A DNA stretch of 35,110 bases from Actinomycetota bacterium. GTDB taxonomy: Bacteria > Actinomycetota > Humimicrobiia > Humimicrobiales > Humimicrobiaceae. A program made the translations under genes and the position numbers. The DNA lies in assembly GCA_023379515.1 (NCBI GenBank), contig JAMCQQ010000185.1, positions 1 through 35,110 on the forward strand, given 5' to 3'. This document shows, in pieces, positions 16,101 to 24,213 of this stretch (position 1 is its first letter; the number at the start of each line of letters is the position of its first letter). The notes beneath the pieces were generated by a model, which searched no databases, was not told where the DNA came from, and saw only the letters and a list, made by a program, of their open reading frames with translations.

Positions 16101-16518
16101 TCCAAACTCCTAAAATATTTTAATTTTAATATGATATCAGGAATAATTTCTCATACAAATATCTATTTAATACCAATATCTATATTTAAAAAAACTAACT
16201 CAGTAAATTATATATTAAAAATTACATAACTTATAAAAAAATCTGTTAACTAATTTTGTTAGCATTTCCTTTTTCATAATTGAAAATAAATTATTAGATC
16301 AGGCTGGGTGACTTAAGAAAACCGTTTGAAGGCTGAGCGGGCAAGGTTCCTCTCTAAAGAGGAGAGCGAAGCCTGAAACCGAGCAAGCTTTGCCTAAGCT
16401 GGGGCAAAGATTGCGTGTTTTCGAAATACTCAGCCTGATTCTTGTACTCTTACTTTTGTCCCTATCATGAAATTGGAAATGCTTTCACTAATTTTGATAT
16501 TATGAGCTAAATCTCTTG
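16101..16518. other. Racemase-glmM intergenic region
   Basis: About 420 bases without a gene. The second structured-repeat copy fills 16261-16483. The 160 bases nearest glmM are AT-rich and could hold its promoter, but none is clear. Confidence 0.5.
16261..16483 (-). repeat. Structured repeat element, copy 2 with inverted core
   Basis: A 223-bp relative of the element at 14489-14722. The left arm (AGCATTTCC...AAATAAATTA) and the right arm (CAAGAATC, CTTTTGTCCCTATCATG) align with copy 1 in the same direction. The core (about 16297-16440) aligns only as the reverse complement of the copy 1 core, including the TTTCGAAA and CCTCTCTAAAGAGGAG segments. A 10-bp direct repeat ACTAATTTTG lies just outside both ends (16249-16258 and 16487-16496) and may be a target duplication. 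Confidence 0.8.
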
Positions 16519-17613
16519 TCAAACATATTTCTTTTCTACAAAAGGTGAAGTCATACATGATAAAAGACCAAAATAATCCAGACCGAATCTTACAATACTT
16601 CCAACTTTTAATTCACGTGAAAAATTATCTTTTTTATTATATTGTTCTTTTTCAAAACTTTCATCTTCCGGCAAATCCAGTCTTAAAAAATAATTGTTGA
16701 CACATTCTTTTTTCAAACCAATAACAGTATGGTCGCTGCTTTGTCCGATTATTTCATAAAAAGGATTTTTTATTTTCAGATTCTTACAGTTGACATCCTG
16801 AACACCAAGAGCAAGTATTGCCTTATAAATTTTATCCTTTTTTTCTTTAACTTCAATAACTTCAGCTTCGAGAATAAAACAGTCTGAATGTGCCTCTTTA
16901 ATTACTTCATAATTTGAAGTTTCATTACCAATAAAAATGGCTTCGCCTATTCTTACCTGGTTTACTTCTTCAGGGAGAATTCCTGCTTCAATATATTTCC
17001 ATAAACTGGAATTGCCTCCTGAAATAATAGGAATTTTATAACCATATAACTTGTTTATCCTGTCCCTTAACCTGATCAAATAATCTATGCTTTTTAATGC
17101 AGGTTTTCTTTTTGAAAGGCACCTTGCATTTGTACCCAGCCCGGTAACTTTTATATTCCTGTATTTTCTGTATGCTTCGTCAAAAAAAGCTATTGCTTCC
17201 GAAGGATATATGCCTTCACGCCTGTCATCAGTTTCAATCATTATAATAATGTTATGGTTTATTTTCTTTCTTTTGCAAATCTCTGATATAACCCTGACTG
17301 TTTCAGGTTCAGTCTGTAGTGATTCATCACAAATTTCTACTAGAGTTTCGCATTCGGAAATCATGGGGGTACGTAAAAGAATAAGTTTTTGTCCGTAACC
17401 AAAATAATTGCGCAGCTTCTGCAGATTTAAAAGTCTGCTGTCTCCAAAAATTCTTATCCCTGATTTCTTAAGAATTTTTGTTATCTTAATATCTGCCAGT
17501 ATGCTCTTTGTAACGCCAACGACCGATATGCCAGACCTGACACATCGGCCGTTGATTAATTCTGCATTACCTGCAATCTTGTTTAAATTTATTTTAATAC
17601 ATGGAAAACTCAT
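16519..17613 (-). CDS. PLP-dependent racemase, ornithine/alanine racemase family (fold type III)
   Basis: A 364-residue cytoplasmic enzyme with an N-terminal PLP barrel. The cofactor lysine is K36 in VVGVTKS. Other family blocks are 'RIFGDSRLLNLQKL', 'MIETDDRREGIYP', 'GLGTNARC', 'IISGGNSSLWKYIEAG', 'VRIGEAIFIGNETSNYE', 'LALGVQDV' and 'GQSSDHTVIGL'. These match ornithine-racemase-like proteins better than classical Alr. It starts 16 bases after rpsI, so it is probably transcribed from the ribosomal operon. Actinobacteria usually have alr in this envelope neighbourhood, so it may supply a D-amino acid for peptidoglycan. D-ornithine, D-alanine or another product are all possible; the family is secure. 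Confidence 0.82.
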   Translation of the reverse strand: MSFPCIKINLNKIAGNAELINGRCVRSGISVVGVTKSILADIKITKILKKSGIRIFGDSRLLNLQKLRNYFGYGQKLILLRTPMISECETLVEICDESLQTEPETVRVISEICKRKKINHNIIIMIETDDRREGIYPSEAIAFFDEAYRKYRNIKVTGLGTNARCLSKRKPALKSIDYLIRLRDRINKLYGYKIPIISGGNSSLWKYIEAGILPEEVNQVRIGEAIFIGNETSNYEVIKEAHSDCFILEAEVIEVKEKKDKIYKAILALGVQDVNCKNLKIKNPFYEIIGQSSDHTVIGLKKECVNNYFLRLDLPEDESFEKEQYNKKDNFSRELKVGSIVRFGLDYFGLLSCMTSPFVEKKYV

Positions 17614-17629
17614 TAAAAAAAGAAATAAA

Positions 17630-18025
17630 TTATCTCTTTGAGAATTGAGGTCTTTTTCTTGCTTTTTTCAGACCGTATTTCTTTCTTTCCTTCATCCTTG
17701 CATCTCTGGTTAAAAATCCCTCTTTTTTTAAAATAATTCTGTAATCAGGATTTACTTCCAGCAGCGCCCTTGAAATACCATGCCTTAAAGCTCCGGCCTG
17801 TCCGGACACACCGCCGCCTTCAATTAAGGCAGTTACATCGTAAGCATTAAGAGTGCCGGTCAGATTAAACGGCTCTGTAATCATATTAATCAGGGTATCT
17901 CTTGGAAAATAATCTTTAAAATCTCTTGCATTAACAATTATTTTACCTTCCCCGGGCTTAAGCCAAACTTTAGCCGAAGATTCTTTTCTTCTTCCAGTTG
18001 CATAATATTTAACTTCTTCTACCAA
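17630..18025 (-). CDS. rpsI: 30S ribosomal protein S9
   Basis: A 131-residue small-subunit protein. The opening '[16 protein letters not shown]' and the arginine/lysine-rich end '[23 protein letters not shown]' are diagnostic; the C-terminal tail reaches the P-site tRNA in the ribosome. The start is TTG at 18025 with AAAGGAG ahead of it, and no internal Met offers an alternative. It follows rplM by 95 bases, the usual S9-L13 pairing. A racemase gene follows after 16 bases, an uncommon neighbour for rpsI. Confidence 0.97.
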   Translation of the reverse strand: MVEEVKYYATGRRKESSAKVWLKPGEGKIIVNARDFKDYFPRDTLINMITEPFNLTGTLNAYDVTALIEGGGVSGQAGALRHGISRALLEVNPDYRIILKKEGFLTRDARMKERKKYGLKKARKRPQFSKR

Positions 18026-18120
18026 ACTCTTCTCCTTTTAACTTCCGAAAAAACCAAGCCTGTAAAATCAGGTCTTTGTAATAAAACTCCTAATAAAACA
18101 CCATTCATTTTAAATTAATC

Positions 18121-18573
18121 TTAACTTTGCTGTATGTCAATAGCCTCCGGTTTCTGCGCTTTATGAGGGTGCAGAGGTCCCGGATATACTTTTAATTTTT
18201 TTAACAACTTTCTTCCCAGTATGTTATGAGGCAGCATACCTTTTACAGCCTTTAAAAGCACATACTCCGGACTTTTTTTCATTAACTTTCCAAGACTGGT
18301 AACTTTTAAATTTCCAATATATCCGGAATGTCTGTAATATTTTTTGTCCTCAAGCTTATTTCCTGTAACAACAAGTTTGCTTGAATTTATGACAATTACA
18401 TAATCTCCACAATCAATATGAGGAGTAAATGCAGGTTTATTTTTACCCCTTAGTATTTTTGCGATTTCAGTTGAAATTCTTCCAAGTGTTTTTCCACTTG
18501 CGTCCACTACATACCATTTTTTTTCAATGTCTTTTTCTTTTGCACTATAAGTTTTTGTGCCAACAGTTACCAT
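18121..18573 (-). CDS. rplM: 50S ribosomal protein L13
   Basis: A 150-residue large-subunit protein that binds 23S rRNA early in assembly. Family blocks are visible: 'KKWYVVDASGKTLGRISTEI', 'HIDCGDYVIVINSSKLVVTG', 'KYYRHSGYIG', 'VKGMLPHNILGRKLLKKLKVY' and 'GPLHPHKAQKPE'. Length and ATG start are normal. It follows truA by 24 bases and precedes rpsI, a pair co-transcribed in most bacteria, which links it to the alpha-operon genes upstream. Confidence 0.97.
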   Translation of the reverse strand: MVTVGTKTYSAKEKDIEKKWYVVDASGKTLGRISTEIAKILRGKNKPAFTPHIDCGDYVIVINSSKLVVTGNKLEDKKYYRHSGYIGNLKVTSLGKLMKKSPEYVLLKAVKGMLPHNILGRKLLKKLKVYPGPLHPHKAQKPEAIDIQQS

Positions 18574-18597
18574 ATATCCTCCAATCGGGTAATAAAA

Positions 18598-19353
18598 CTA
18601 TTTGTATCCTACTCCGGTAAGAAACAATCCTTTAGCTTCGACAATTCTGCCTGTTAAATTTCTGTCATTATACTTAAAAGCTTTCTCTATTGCTGAAATA
18701 TCTCTTACGCCTTTACCAATTTCAAGCAAAGTTCCGACAATAATCCTTACCATATTATAAAGGAAGGAATTTGCCTTGATTTTAAAAATAATAACTTCGT
18801 TTGTACCAAAAAGATTATTTTTAAAAATATCAAATTCAAAAACTTCCCTGATTTTGTTTTCCTTTTCATCATTCGGGCTGCAAAAAGATGTAAAATCCTT
18901 TTTGCCTGTAAAAAGCCTGCAGGACTTTATCATGATATCCAGATTCAGCTTTTTGCAAACCAGAATACTGTATTTTTTCAAAAAAACACTTTGATAATTA
19001 TCATTAACTACAAAATAACTGTACTGCCGCCACACTGCATCACGTCTTGAGTCAAATAAGTCCGGTACTTTCTCCACTGATTTTACAGTTATATCTTCGG
19101 GAAGAAGACAGTTCAGTGCCCATTTAAATTTATACAGGTCAAGGCTTTTTTCACATTTAAAGTTTATAACCTGATTTGTTGCATGAACTCCGCTGTCTGT
19201 TCTTCCAGCATAAGCAATTTTAACTTCCTTATTCAAAATATGGCCAAGAACTTTGATAATTTCTCCCTGAATTGTTCTTAACCCTTCAGGCTGAATTTGA
19301 AAACCACAAAAACATGTTCCATCATATTCAATTACAGCCTTATAATTAATCAT
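18598..19353 (-). CDS. truA: tRNA pseudouridine(38-40) synthase
   Basis: A 251-residue enzyme that isomerises uridines at positions 38-40 in the tRNA anticodon arm. The catalytic aspartate is D53 in AGRTDSGVHA. Other conserved parts are 'YDGTCFCGFQIQP' near the N-terminus, 'RDAVWRQYSYFV' and 'FLYNMVRIIVGTLLEIGKG' in the C-terminal half. Start ATG. It sits between rplQ and rplM, a common placement in Gram-positive bacteria and Actinobacteria, and is probably read with the ribosomal genes. Confidence 0.96.
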   Translation of the reverse strand: MINYKAVIEYDGTCFCGFQIQPEGLRTIQGEIIKVLGHILNKEVKIAYAGRTDSGVHATNQVINFKCEKSLDLYKFKWALNCLLPEDITVKSVEKVPDLFDSRRDAVWRQYSYFVVNDNYQSVFLKKYSILVCKKLNLDIMIKSCRLFTGKKDFTSFCSPNDEKENKIREVFEFDIFKNNLFGTNEVIIFKIKANSFLYNMVRIIVGTLLEIGKGVRDISAIEKAFKYNDRNLTGRIVEAKGLFLTGVGYK

Positions 19354-19381
19354 TAAAAAAATTATAAGATATCAATGATTA

Positions 19382-19735
19382 TTATTTTAACAGCTCTATC
19401 TGAACTATTTCCGCTCCGTCACCAAGCCTGTTTTTCAATCTGACAATTCTTGTAAAACCGCTTGACCGTGTATAAGTAGCAGGAGCTATTTCATTAAATA
19501 ATTTTTGAACAGTGCCATAATTACCTAAAAGCTTTAAGCATTGTCTTCTTGATGCAAGATCGCCTTTTTTTGCAAACACTACTAATTTGTCAACAAACAT
19601 TCTTAAAAATTTAGCTTTAGCTGTTGTAGTTTCAATTTTACCATTTTCAAATAATGAGATGGCAAGATTTTTCATTATTGCTTTCTGGTGTGTACCGCTT
19701 CCACCTAATCTTCTTCCCTTTTTTGGCTGTACCAT
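19382..19735 (-). CDS. rplQ: 50S ribosomal protein L17
   Basis: A 117-residue large-subunit protein near the peptide exit tunnel. 'GRRLGGSGTHQKAIMKNLAISLFENGKIETTTAKAKFLR' is the classic L17 opening and 'TYTRSSGFTRIVRLKNRLGDGAEIVQIELL' its C-terminus. Here the second half of the usual GR(K)LGR motif reads GRRLGGSG. Start ATG. It follows rpoA by 18 bases, closing the alpha operon as in most bacteria. Confidence 0.97.
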   Translation of the reverse strand: MVQPKKGRRLGGSGTHQKAIMKNLAISLFENGKIETTTAKAKFLRMFVDKLVVFAKKGDLASRRQCLKLLGNYGTVQKLFNEIAPATYTRSSGFTRIVRLKNRLGDGAEIVQIELLK

Positions 19736-19753
19736 ATTCTATATTCTCCTGCT

Positions 19754-20689
19754 TTACTTTTTCTTGAATGATAGACCAAGTTCACTTACCTTATTTTTAA
19801 CTTCCTGTATGGATTTCTGACCAAAATTTCTGATATCAAGCAACTCATCTTCCGTGTACTGCAGAAGTTTTTCCACACTATCTATACCTGCTCTTTTAAG
19901 ACAATTATATGATCTTACAGAAAGTTCCAGATCCTCAATGGAAGGGTACTGCTGTTTCTTAGCCTTTTGCTCAATCTTCTCAAAAATAGGATCTTCATTC
20001 TTTGTTTTTTCTGACAAATCAATCATTAACGACATATAATCATTTATAATTTTTGAAGACTGGCTTAATGCCTCTTCCGGTTTAATACTGCCATTTGTTT
20101 TTATGGTCATGGTAAGTTTATCAAAGTTGGTCATTTGTCCTACACGTGTATTTTCAACTTTAAACATTACTCTTCTTATCGGGGAAAAAACCGTATCAAC
20201 GGGTATTACACCTATTGGATCTCCCTGTGATATGTTTTCTTCAGCATTCCGGTAGCCTTTACCTTTTTCTACTACCATCTCAACTTTTAAATTCCCGTTT
20301 TTAGATAATGTTCCAATATAGCAATCCTTATTTATGATTTCAACTTCAGCGGGAAGACTGATATCAGCAGCAGTAATCTCACATGGACCACTTTTATTAA
20401 CTTTGACTATTGCAAGATCCGAAAGCTCCATTTTAAAAACTATCTGTCTTAAATTACCAACAAGTTCAATAATATCTTCTTTTAAGCCTTCGAGTGTGGA
20501 AAATTCATGCTGAACATTTTCAATTCTGATTTTAGTTATTCCTGCACCTTCTATTGAAGACAGTAAAACTCTTCTTATAGAATTACCTAACGTGTGACCG
20601 AATCCTCTTTCCAGAGGCTCAAGCACAAATTCGCCTTCAAAATCATTGATAATTTTTACATTAATAATTGGTTTATGCATCTTTAACAA
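19754..20689 (-). CDS. rpoA: RNA polymerase alpha subunit
   Basis: A 311-residue subunit that nucleates RNA polymerase assembly and contacts activators and UP elements. The N-terminal domain has 'FVLEPLERGFGHTLGNSIRRVLLSS' and 'VDTVFSPIRRVMFKVENTRVG'. A linker near 230-245 leads to the C-terminal helix-hairpin-helix domain ('LSVRSYNCLKRAGIDSVEKLL ... LLDIRNFGQKSIQEVKNKV'). The start is TTG at 20689, ten bases after AGGAGG; an ATG three codons later is too far from that site but cannot be excluded. It lies between rpsD and rplQ. Confidence 0.97.
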   Translation of the reverse strand: MLKMHKPIINVKIINDFEGEFVLEPLERGFGHTLGNSIRRVLLSSIEGAGITKIRIENVQHEFSTLEGLKEDIIELVGNLRQIVFKMELSDLAIVKVNKSGPCEITAADISLPAEVEIINKDCYIGTLSKNGNLKVEMVVEKGKGYRNAEENISQGDPIGVIPVDTVFSPIRRVMFKVENTRVGQMTNFDKLTMTIKTNGSIKPEEALSQSSKIINDYMSLMIDLSEKTKNEDPIFEKIEQKAKKQQYPSIEDLELSVRSYNCLKRAGIDSVEKLLQYTEDELLDIRNFGQKSIQEVKNKVSELGLSFKKK

Positions 20690-20769
20690 TTTATTTTAAC
20701 CTCCTGAAATTAAGAGAGAAAAATTATAAAAATAATAATACAAATATCAATATAAGTAATTTTTAAGAA

Positions 20770-21396
20770 TTATTTTGAATAAAGTTCGACAATCATTTGT
20801 TCATTAACAGGTGCTTTAATGTCAGCTCTCACGGGAATTCTTACAACTTTACCCTTCAAATTCTTAAAATCTACCTCCAGCCATTCCGGGATGCTTAGGC
20901 TTTGCGCACTATCCCTGGCTTCGACAACAGGAATCAATTCCTTACTTTTTTCTGCTATTTTAACTTCCTGTCCTTCTTTTATCTGAAATGAGGGTATGTT
21001 AACCTTTTTATTGTTTACCTGAACATGGCCATGTGAAATAATCTGCCTTGATTGTGCCCTTGATGTTGCAAATCCCATAAGATACAATACATTATCAAGC
21101 CTTGTTTCAAGAAGCTGCAGGAGAACTTCCCCTGTAATTCCCGACTTTCTTGTTGCTTTTCTGTAATAATTTAAAAATTGAGCTTCAAGAACACCATAAT
21201 ACCTTTTAGCTTTTTGCTTTTCTCTTAGTTGTGTATAATATTCTGATTCAACCAGCCTCATTTTTGCTTTCTGCCCCGGAACATATGGTTTTTTTGTAAC
21301 TCCGCATTTATCCGTATAGCACCTTAAGCCTTTTAAAAATAATTTTTCTTTTTCTCTTCTGCACAACTTGCAAACAGCGTCCTTAATTCTAGCCAT
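20770..21396 (-). CDS. rpsD: 30S ribosomal protein S4, zinc-binding form
   Basis: A 208-residue primary 16S rRNA-binding protein. Four cysteines, C9, C12, C26 and C31, make the N-terminal zinc site of the Cys-plus form. The S4 RNA-binding domain is at about 95-160 ('LETRLDNVLYLMGFATSRAQ', 'RQIISHGHVQVNNKKVNIPS'). In many bacteria S4 also represses its own operon, but I did not identify a leader structure here. Start ATG. It is followed by rpoA, the usual alpha-operon order. Confidence 0.97.
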   Translation of the reverse strand: MARIKDAVCKLCRREKEKLFLKGLRCYTDKCGVTKKPYVPGQKAKMRLVESEYYTQLREKQKAKRYYGVLEAQFLNYYRKATRKSGITGEVLLQLLETRLDNVLYLMGFATSRAQSRQIISHGHVQVNNKKVNIPSFQIKEGQEVKIAEKSKELIPVVEARDSAQSLSIPEWLEVDFKNLKGKVVRIPVRADIKAPVNEQMIVELYSK

Positions 21397-21439
21397 CTAA
21401 AATAACTCCTTATAGTAAATATTTATAGACATTCAAATT

Positions 21440-21838
21440 TTATACCCTTCTTCTTTTTGGCGGCCTGCACCCATTATGAGGAACAGGAGTAACATCTGTA
21501 ATTGATCCTATTTCCAGACCAACAGCCTGCAGGGATCTTACTGCAGTTTCTCTGCCGGAGCCTACACCCTTAACCCTCACATCGACTTTTGACACTCCGT
21601 GTTCCTGGGCTGATTTTGCAACTGCAGTTGCGGTAACCTGAGCAGCAAAAGGTGTGCTTTTTCTTGAACCTTTAAATCCCTGACCGCCCGCACTACCCCA
21701 TGCGATTGAGTTGCCGTTCAGATCCGTTATATTAACAATTGTATTGTTAAAGGTTGATTGAATATGAGCAATCCCATATGGAATATTCTTTCTTTCCTTT
21801 CTTTTAATTCTTTTTTTAGCAGTTTGCTTGGTAGCCAA
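21440..21838 (-). CDS. rpsK: 30S ribosomal protein S11
   Basis: A 132-residue platform protein of the small subunit. Conserved blocks are '[20 protein letters not shown]', '[21 protein letters not shown]', '[21 protein letters not shown]' and the end '[19 protein letters not shown]'. The GCRPPK segment includes the Asn-Gly site that becomes isoaspartate in some species. It starts with TTG, with AGGAGG seven bases upstream. It lies 14 bases after rpsM and is translated in the same operon. Confidence 0.97.
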   Translation of the reverse strand: MATKQTAKKRIKRKERKNIPYGIAHIQSTFNNTIVNITDLNGNSIAWGSAGGQGFKGSRKSTPFAAQVTATAVAKSAQEHGVSKVDVRVKGVGSGRETAVRSLQAVGLEIGSITDVTPVPHNGCRPPKRRRV

Positions 21839-21852
21839 ATTTATCCTCCTGA

Positions 21853-22239
21853 TTATTTAACGGTAGCCGTTGTTTTTTTCTTAATACCTACTGAAGGCTT
21901 TCTGCCCTTCCTTGTTCTAGCATTAGTATGAGTTCTCTGGCCTCTGACGGGCAGATTTCTCTTATGCCTTATGCCCCTATAGGAATTAATTTCAATAAGC
22001 CTTTTAATACTCTGGCTTACGTCCCTTCTTAAATCGCCTTCAACTTTAAAGTTTGAATCAACATATTCTCTGATTTTTATTACTTCTTCTTCAGTTAAAT
22101 CACTGGTTTTTCTTGCCGGATCTATGCCGAGACCGGTCAAAACTTTTAAAGCAGTTGGTTTACCAATACCGTAAATATAAGTAAGAGCAATAACTATATG
22201 TTTATTCCTTGGAATATCGATTCCAGCAATTCTTGCCAC
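21853..22239 (-). CDS. rpsM: 30S ribosomal protein S13
   Basis: A 128-residue head protein of the small subunit that touches P-site tRNA and the L5 bridge. It is recognised from '[21 protein letters not shown]', '[12 protein letters not shown]', '[41 protein letters not shown]' and a basic tail. Position 28 reads PTA rather than the common RSxA, a small deviation. The start is GTG, preceded by AGGAGG. It follows rpmJ by 13 bases. Confidence 0.97.
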   Translation of the reverse strand: MARIAGIDIPRNKHIVIALTYIYGIGKPTALKVLTGLGIDPARKTSDLTEEEVIKIREYVDSNFKVEGDLRRDVSQSIKRLIEINSYRGIRHKRNLPVRGQRTHTNARTRKGRKPSVGIKKKTTATVK

Positions 22240-22252
22240 TTGAATTTCCTCC

Positions 22253-22366
22253 TTAACCTTGTCTTTGTTTATGACGGGGATTTTTACAAATAATCATTAC
22301 CTTGCCCTCACGTCTTATAATACGGCAATCATTACAAATTTTTTTAACTGACGGTCTGACTTTCAT
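22253..22366 (-). CDS. rpmJ: 50S ribosomal protein L36, zinc-binding form
   Basis: A 37-residue protein. Translation gives [20 protein letters not shown] followed by [17 protein letters not shown]. The zinc ligands C11, C14, C27 and H32 of the Cys-plus form are all present. ATG start, TAA stop. It lies between infA and rpsM, its standard place. It binds 23S rRNA at the base of the L7/L12 stalk region. Confidence 0.97.
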   Translation of the reverse strand: MKVRPSVKKICNDCRIIRREGKVMIICKNPRHKQRQG

Positions 22367-22495
22367 TATAATTTCCTTTATTTAAATATATTTTTGTATT
22401 TTTTTGTATCCCTTTAAAATTTAATAAAATCCTGAATCTGTCTTTCAGGATAATAATCTAAAAACTTAATTGCCAAACCATATAAAATAATATAA

Positions 22496-22717
22496 TTATT
22501 TTTTTCTGTAAATTATTCTGCCCCTTGTCAGGTCATACGGAGACAACTCAACTTTAACAGTATCTCCCGGCAATATTTTAATATAATGCATTCTCATCTT
22601 ACCTGAAATATGTGCAAGAATTTTATGTCCGTTTTCAAGTTCCACCCGAAACATTGCATTTGGTAATGCTTCAAGTATTGTTCCTTCAACTTCAATTATT
22701 TCTTCTTTTTCTGAAAT
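22496..22717 (-). CDS. infA: Translation initiation factor IF-1 with an ATT start
   Basis: A 73-residue OB-fold factor that binds the ribosomal A site during initiation. The body '[20 protein letters not shown]', '[17 protein letters not shown]' and '[18 protein letters not shown]' is canonical and full length. No ATG, GTG or TTG stands at the 5' end. The frame is closed by TGA at 22735-22733 and the only codons between are AAG, CGG, GAG, GAT, ATT, ATT. The second ATT (22717), five bases after GGGAGG, aligns with the usual Met and is taken as the start. ATT starts are known for infC, where IF-3 discriminates against them; here it may throttle IF-1. A base error is the alternative. Confidence 0.9.
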   Translation of the reverse strand: MSEKEEIIEVEGTILEALPNAMFRVELENGHKILAHISGKMRMHYIKILPGDTVKVELSPYDLTRGRIIYRKK

Positions 22718-22813
22718 AATATCCTCCCGCTTTCAAAAAAATAAAGCAAATTTAAAAAATATCAAATATTACAAAAAATGTCTATAACTTTTTTAAATTA
22801 TATTTTGAACTGC

Positions 22814-23578
22814 TTATAATCTTGTCAATATTGTTGAGCCCTTTGAAGTGACAGCAACTGTGTCTTCAAAATGACAGGAAATTTTTCCGTCCCTTGTTAC
22901 TACTGTCCAAGAGTCTTTCAATACTTCGATATCACTTTCTCCCTCATTTAACATAGGTTCGATTGCAAGAACAATTCCTTTTTTAAGCAAAGGACCCTGA
23001 TGAGCGGGACCATAGTTTAAAACCTGAGGATCCTCATGCATATTTCTTCCAATCCCGTGTCCTACAAAATCCTTTACAACTGAAAATCCATTGGTTGCTG
23101 CTCTTGATTCAATTGCGTGAGAGATATCTCCCAGTCTGTTTCCCTCAACACACTTGTCAATTGCATCATTTAAAGCATCCCATGTAGTTTGCATAATCTT
23201 TTCAATTTTGTTTCCTGCCCTGCCAACTTTATAGCTTCTAGCTGCATCTCCAAAAAATCCGTCAAGCTGCACACCAACGTCTATTGATACCAGATCACCC
23301 TCATATAAAATCCGCTTGCCAGGAATTCCATGGACAACTTCCTCATTTACTGAAACACATATTGTTCCAGGAAAAGGTATTTTTGAAATTCTGCCCAGAT
23401 ATCCTTTAAATGCCGGCTTTGCATTACGCGAAATAATTATTTCCTCTGCAGTCCTGTCCAAAAATTCCGTAGTTATGCCGGGCTTTATAATGCTTTCAAG
23501 TTTTAAAAGAACATTGGCAACAAGTTCACCAGCCCTTTTCATGATTTTAATCTCATCTTCTGACTTGTAAATAATCAT
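22814..23578 (-). CDS. map: Methionine aminopeptidase type I
   Basis: A 254-residue enzyme that removes the initiator Met from nascent proteins. The pita-bread fold ligands are all there: D100 (SIDVG), D111 (GDAARSY), H174 (FVGHGIG), E207 (IEPML) and E238 (HFEDTV), and the substrate-side H83 (VVHGIP). There is no N-terminal zinc-finger extension, so it is the type Ia form. The ATG overlaps the adk stop by 4 bases, giving coupled translation. Order secY-adk-map-infA is standard for Gram-positive and actinobacterial spc operons. Confidence 0.97.
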   Translation of the reverse strand: MIIYKSEDEIKIMKRAGELVANVLLKLESIIKPGITTEFLDRTAEEIIISRNAKPAFKGYLGRISKIPFPGTICVSVNEEVVHGIPGKRILYEGDLVSIDVGVQLDGFFGDAARSYKVGRAGNKIEKIMQTTWDALNDAIDKCVEGNRLGDISHAIESRAATNGFSVVKDFVGHGIGRNMHEDPQVLNYGPAHQGPLLKKGIVLAIEPMLNEGESDIEVLKDSWTVVTRDGKISCHFEDTVAVTSKGSTILTRL

Positions 23579-24213
23579 AAACGAGCTAAAATCCTTTCAA
23601 AAATTTCATCTTCTGTTCCATGCCCGTCAATATTTTCAAGAAGCTTTTTTTTACTGTAAAATTCAACCAAAGGCTGTGTTTGTGATTTATAAACTTCAAT
23701 TCTGTGCTTGATAACTTCTTCAGAGTCATCTTTTCTCTTTGAAAGTTCACTTCCGCAAACATCGCATAAAAAACTGCCGTTTTTATTAACTTCACTTAAG
23801 CTGAATATTTTTTTGCATTCACCGCAAACTAGTCTGTTTGTAAGCCTTTTTACAATTTCCTCTTCATCAACAACAATATTTATCACTCTGTCAATTTTTA
23901 TATCAAGTTCTTTTAAAAGTTTCGAGAATTTTTCAGCCTGTTCAAGAGTTCTTGGAAAACCATCCATCAAAAACCCTGATTTAAATCTGTCAGTTTTAAA
24001 CTGTTCTTTAATCATTTCCAGAATAATTTCATCCGGTACCAGTTTGCCGCCGTGCACAAATTCTGCAGCTTTTTTTCCTAAAATACTGCCTTTTTTGATT
24101 TCAGCTCTTAGTATGTCACCAGTTGAAACATGGGGAATATTAAATTTTGATGCAATTTTTTTTGCCTGTGTTCCCTTTCCAACACCAGGCGCTCCAAGAA
24201 AAATTAATCTCAT
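23575..24213 (-). CDS. adk: Adenylate kinase with zinc-binding lid
   Basis: A 212-residue enzyme that balances ATP + AMP with 2 ADP. The P-loop GAPGVGKGT is at 7-15, the AMP-binding segment is 'STGDILRAEI', and 'GFPRTLEQAE' is at 85-94. The lid holds four cysteines, C130, C133, C150 and C153, a structural zinc site frequent in Gram-positive and thermophilic enzymes. The ATG overlaps the secY stop by 4 bases and its own stop overlaps the map start, so secY, adk and map form a tightly coupled chain. Confidence 0.97.
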   Translation of the reverse strand: MRLIFLGAPGVGKGTQAKKIASKFNIPHVSTGDILRAEIKKGSILGKKAAEFVHGGKLVPDEIILEMIKEQFKTDRFKSGFLMDGFPRTLEQAEKFSKLLKELDIKIDRVINIVVDEEEIVKRLTNRLVCGECKKIFSLSEVNKNGSFLCDVCGSELSKRKDDSEEVIKHRIEVYKSQTQPLVEFYSKKKLLENIDGHGTEDEIFERILARL

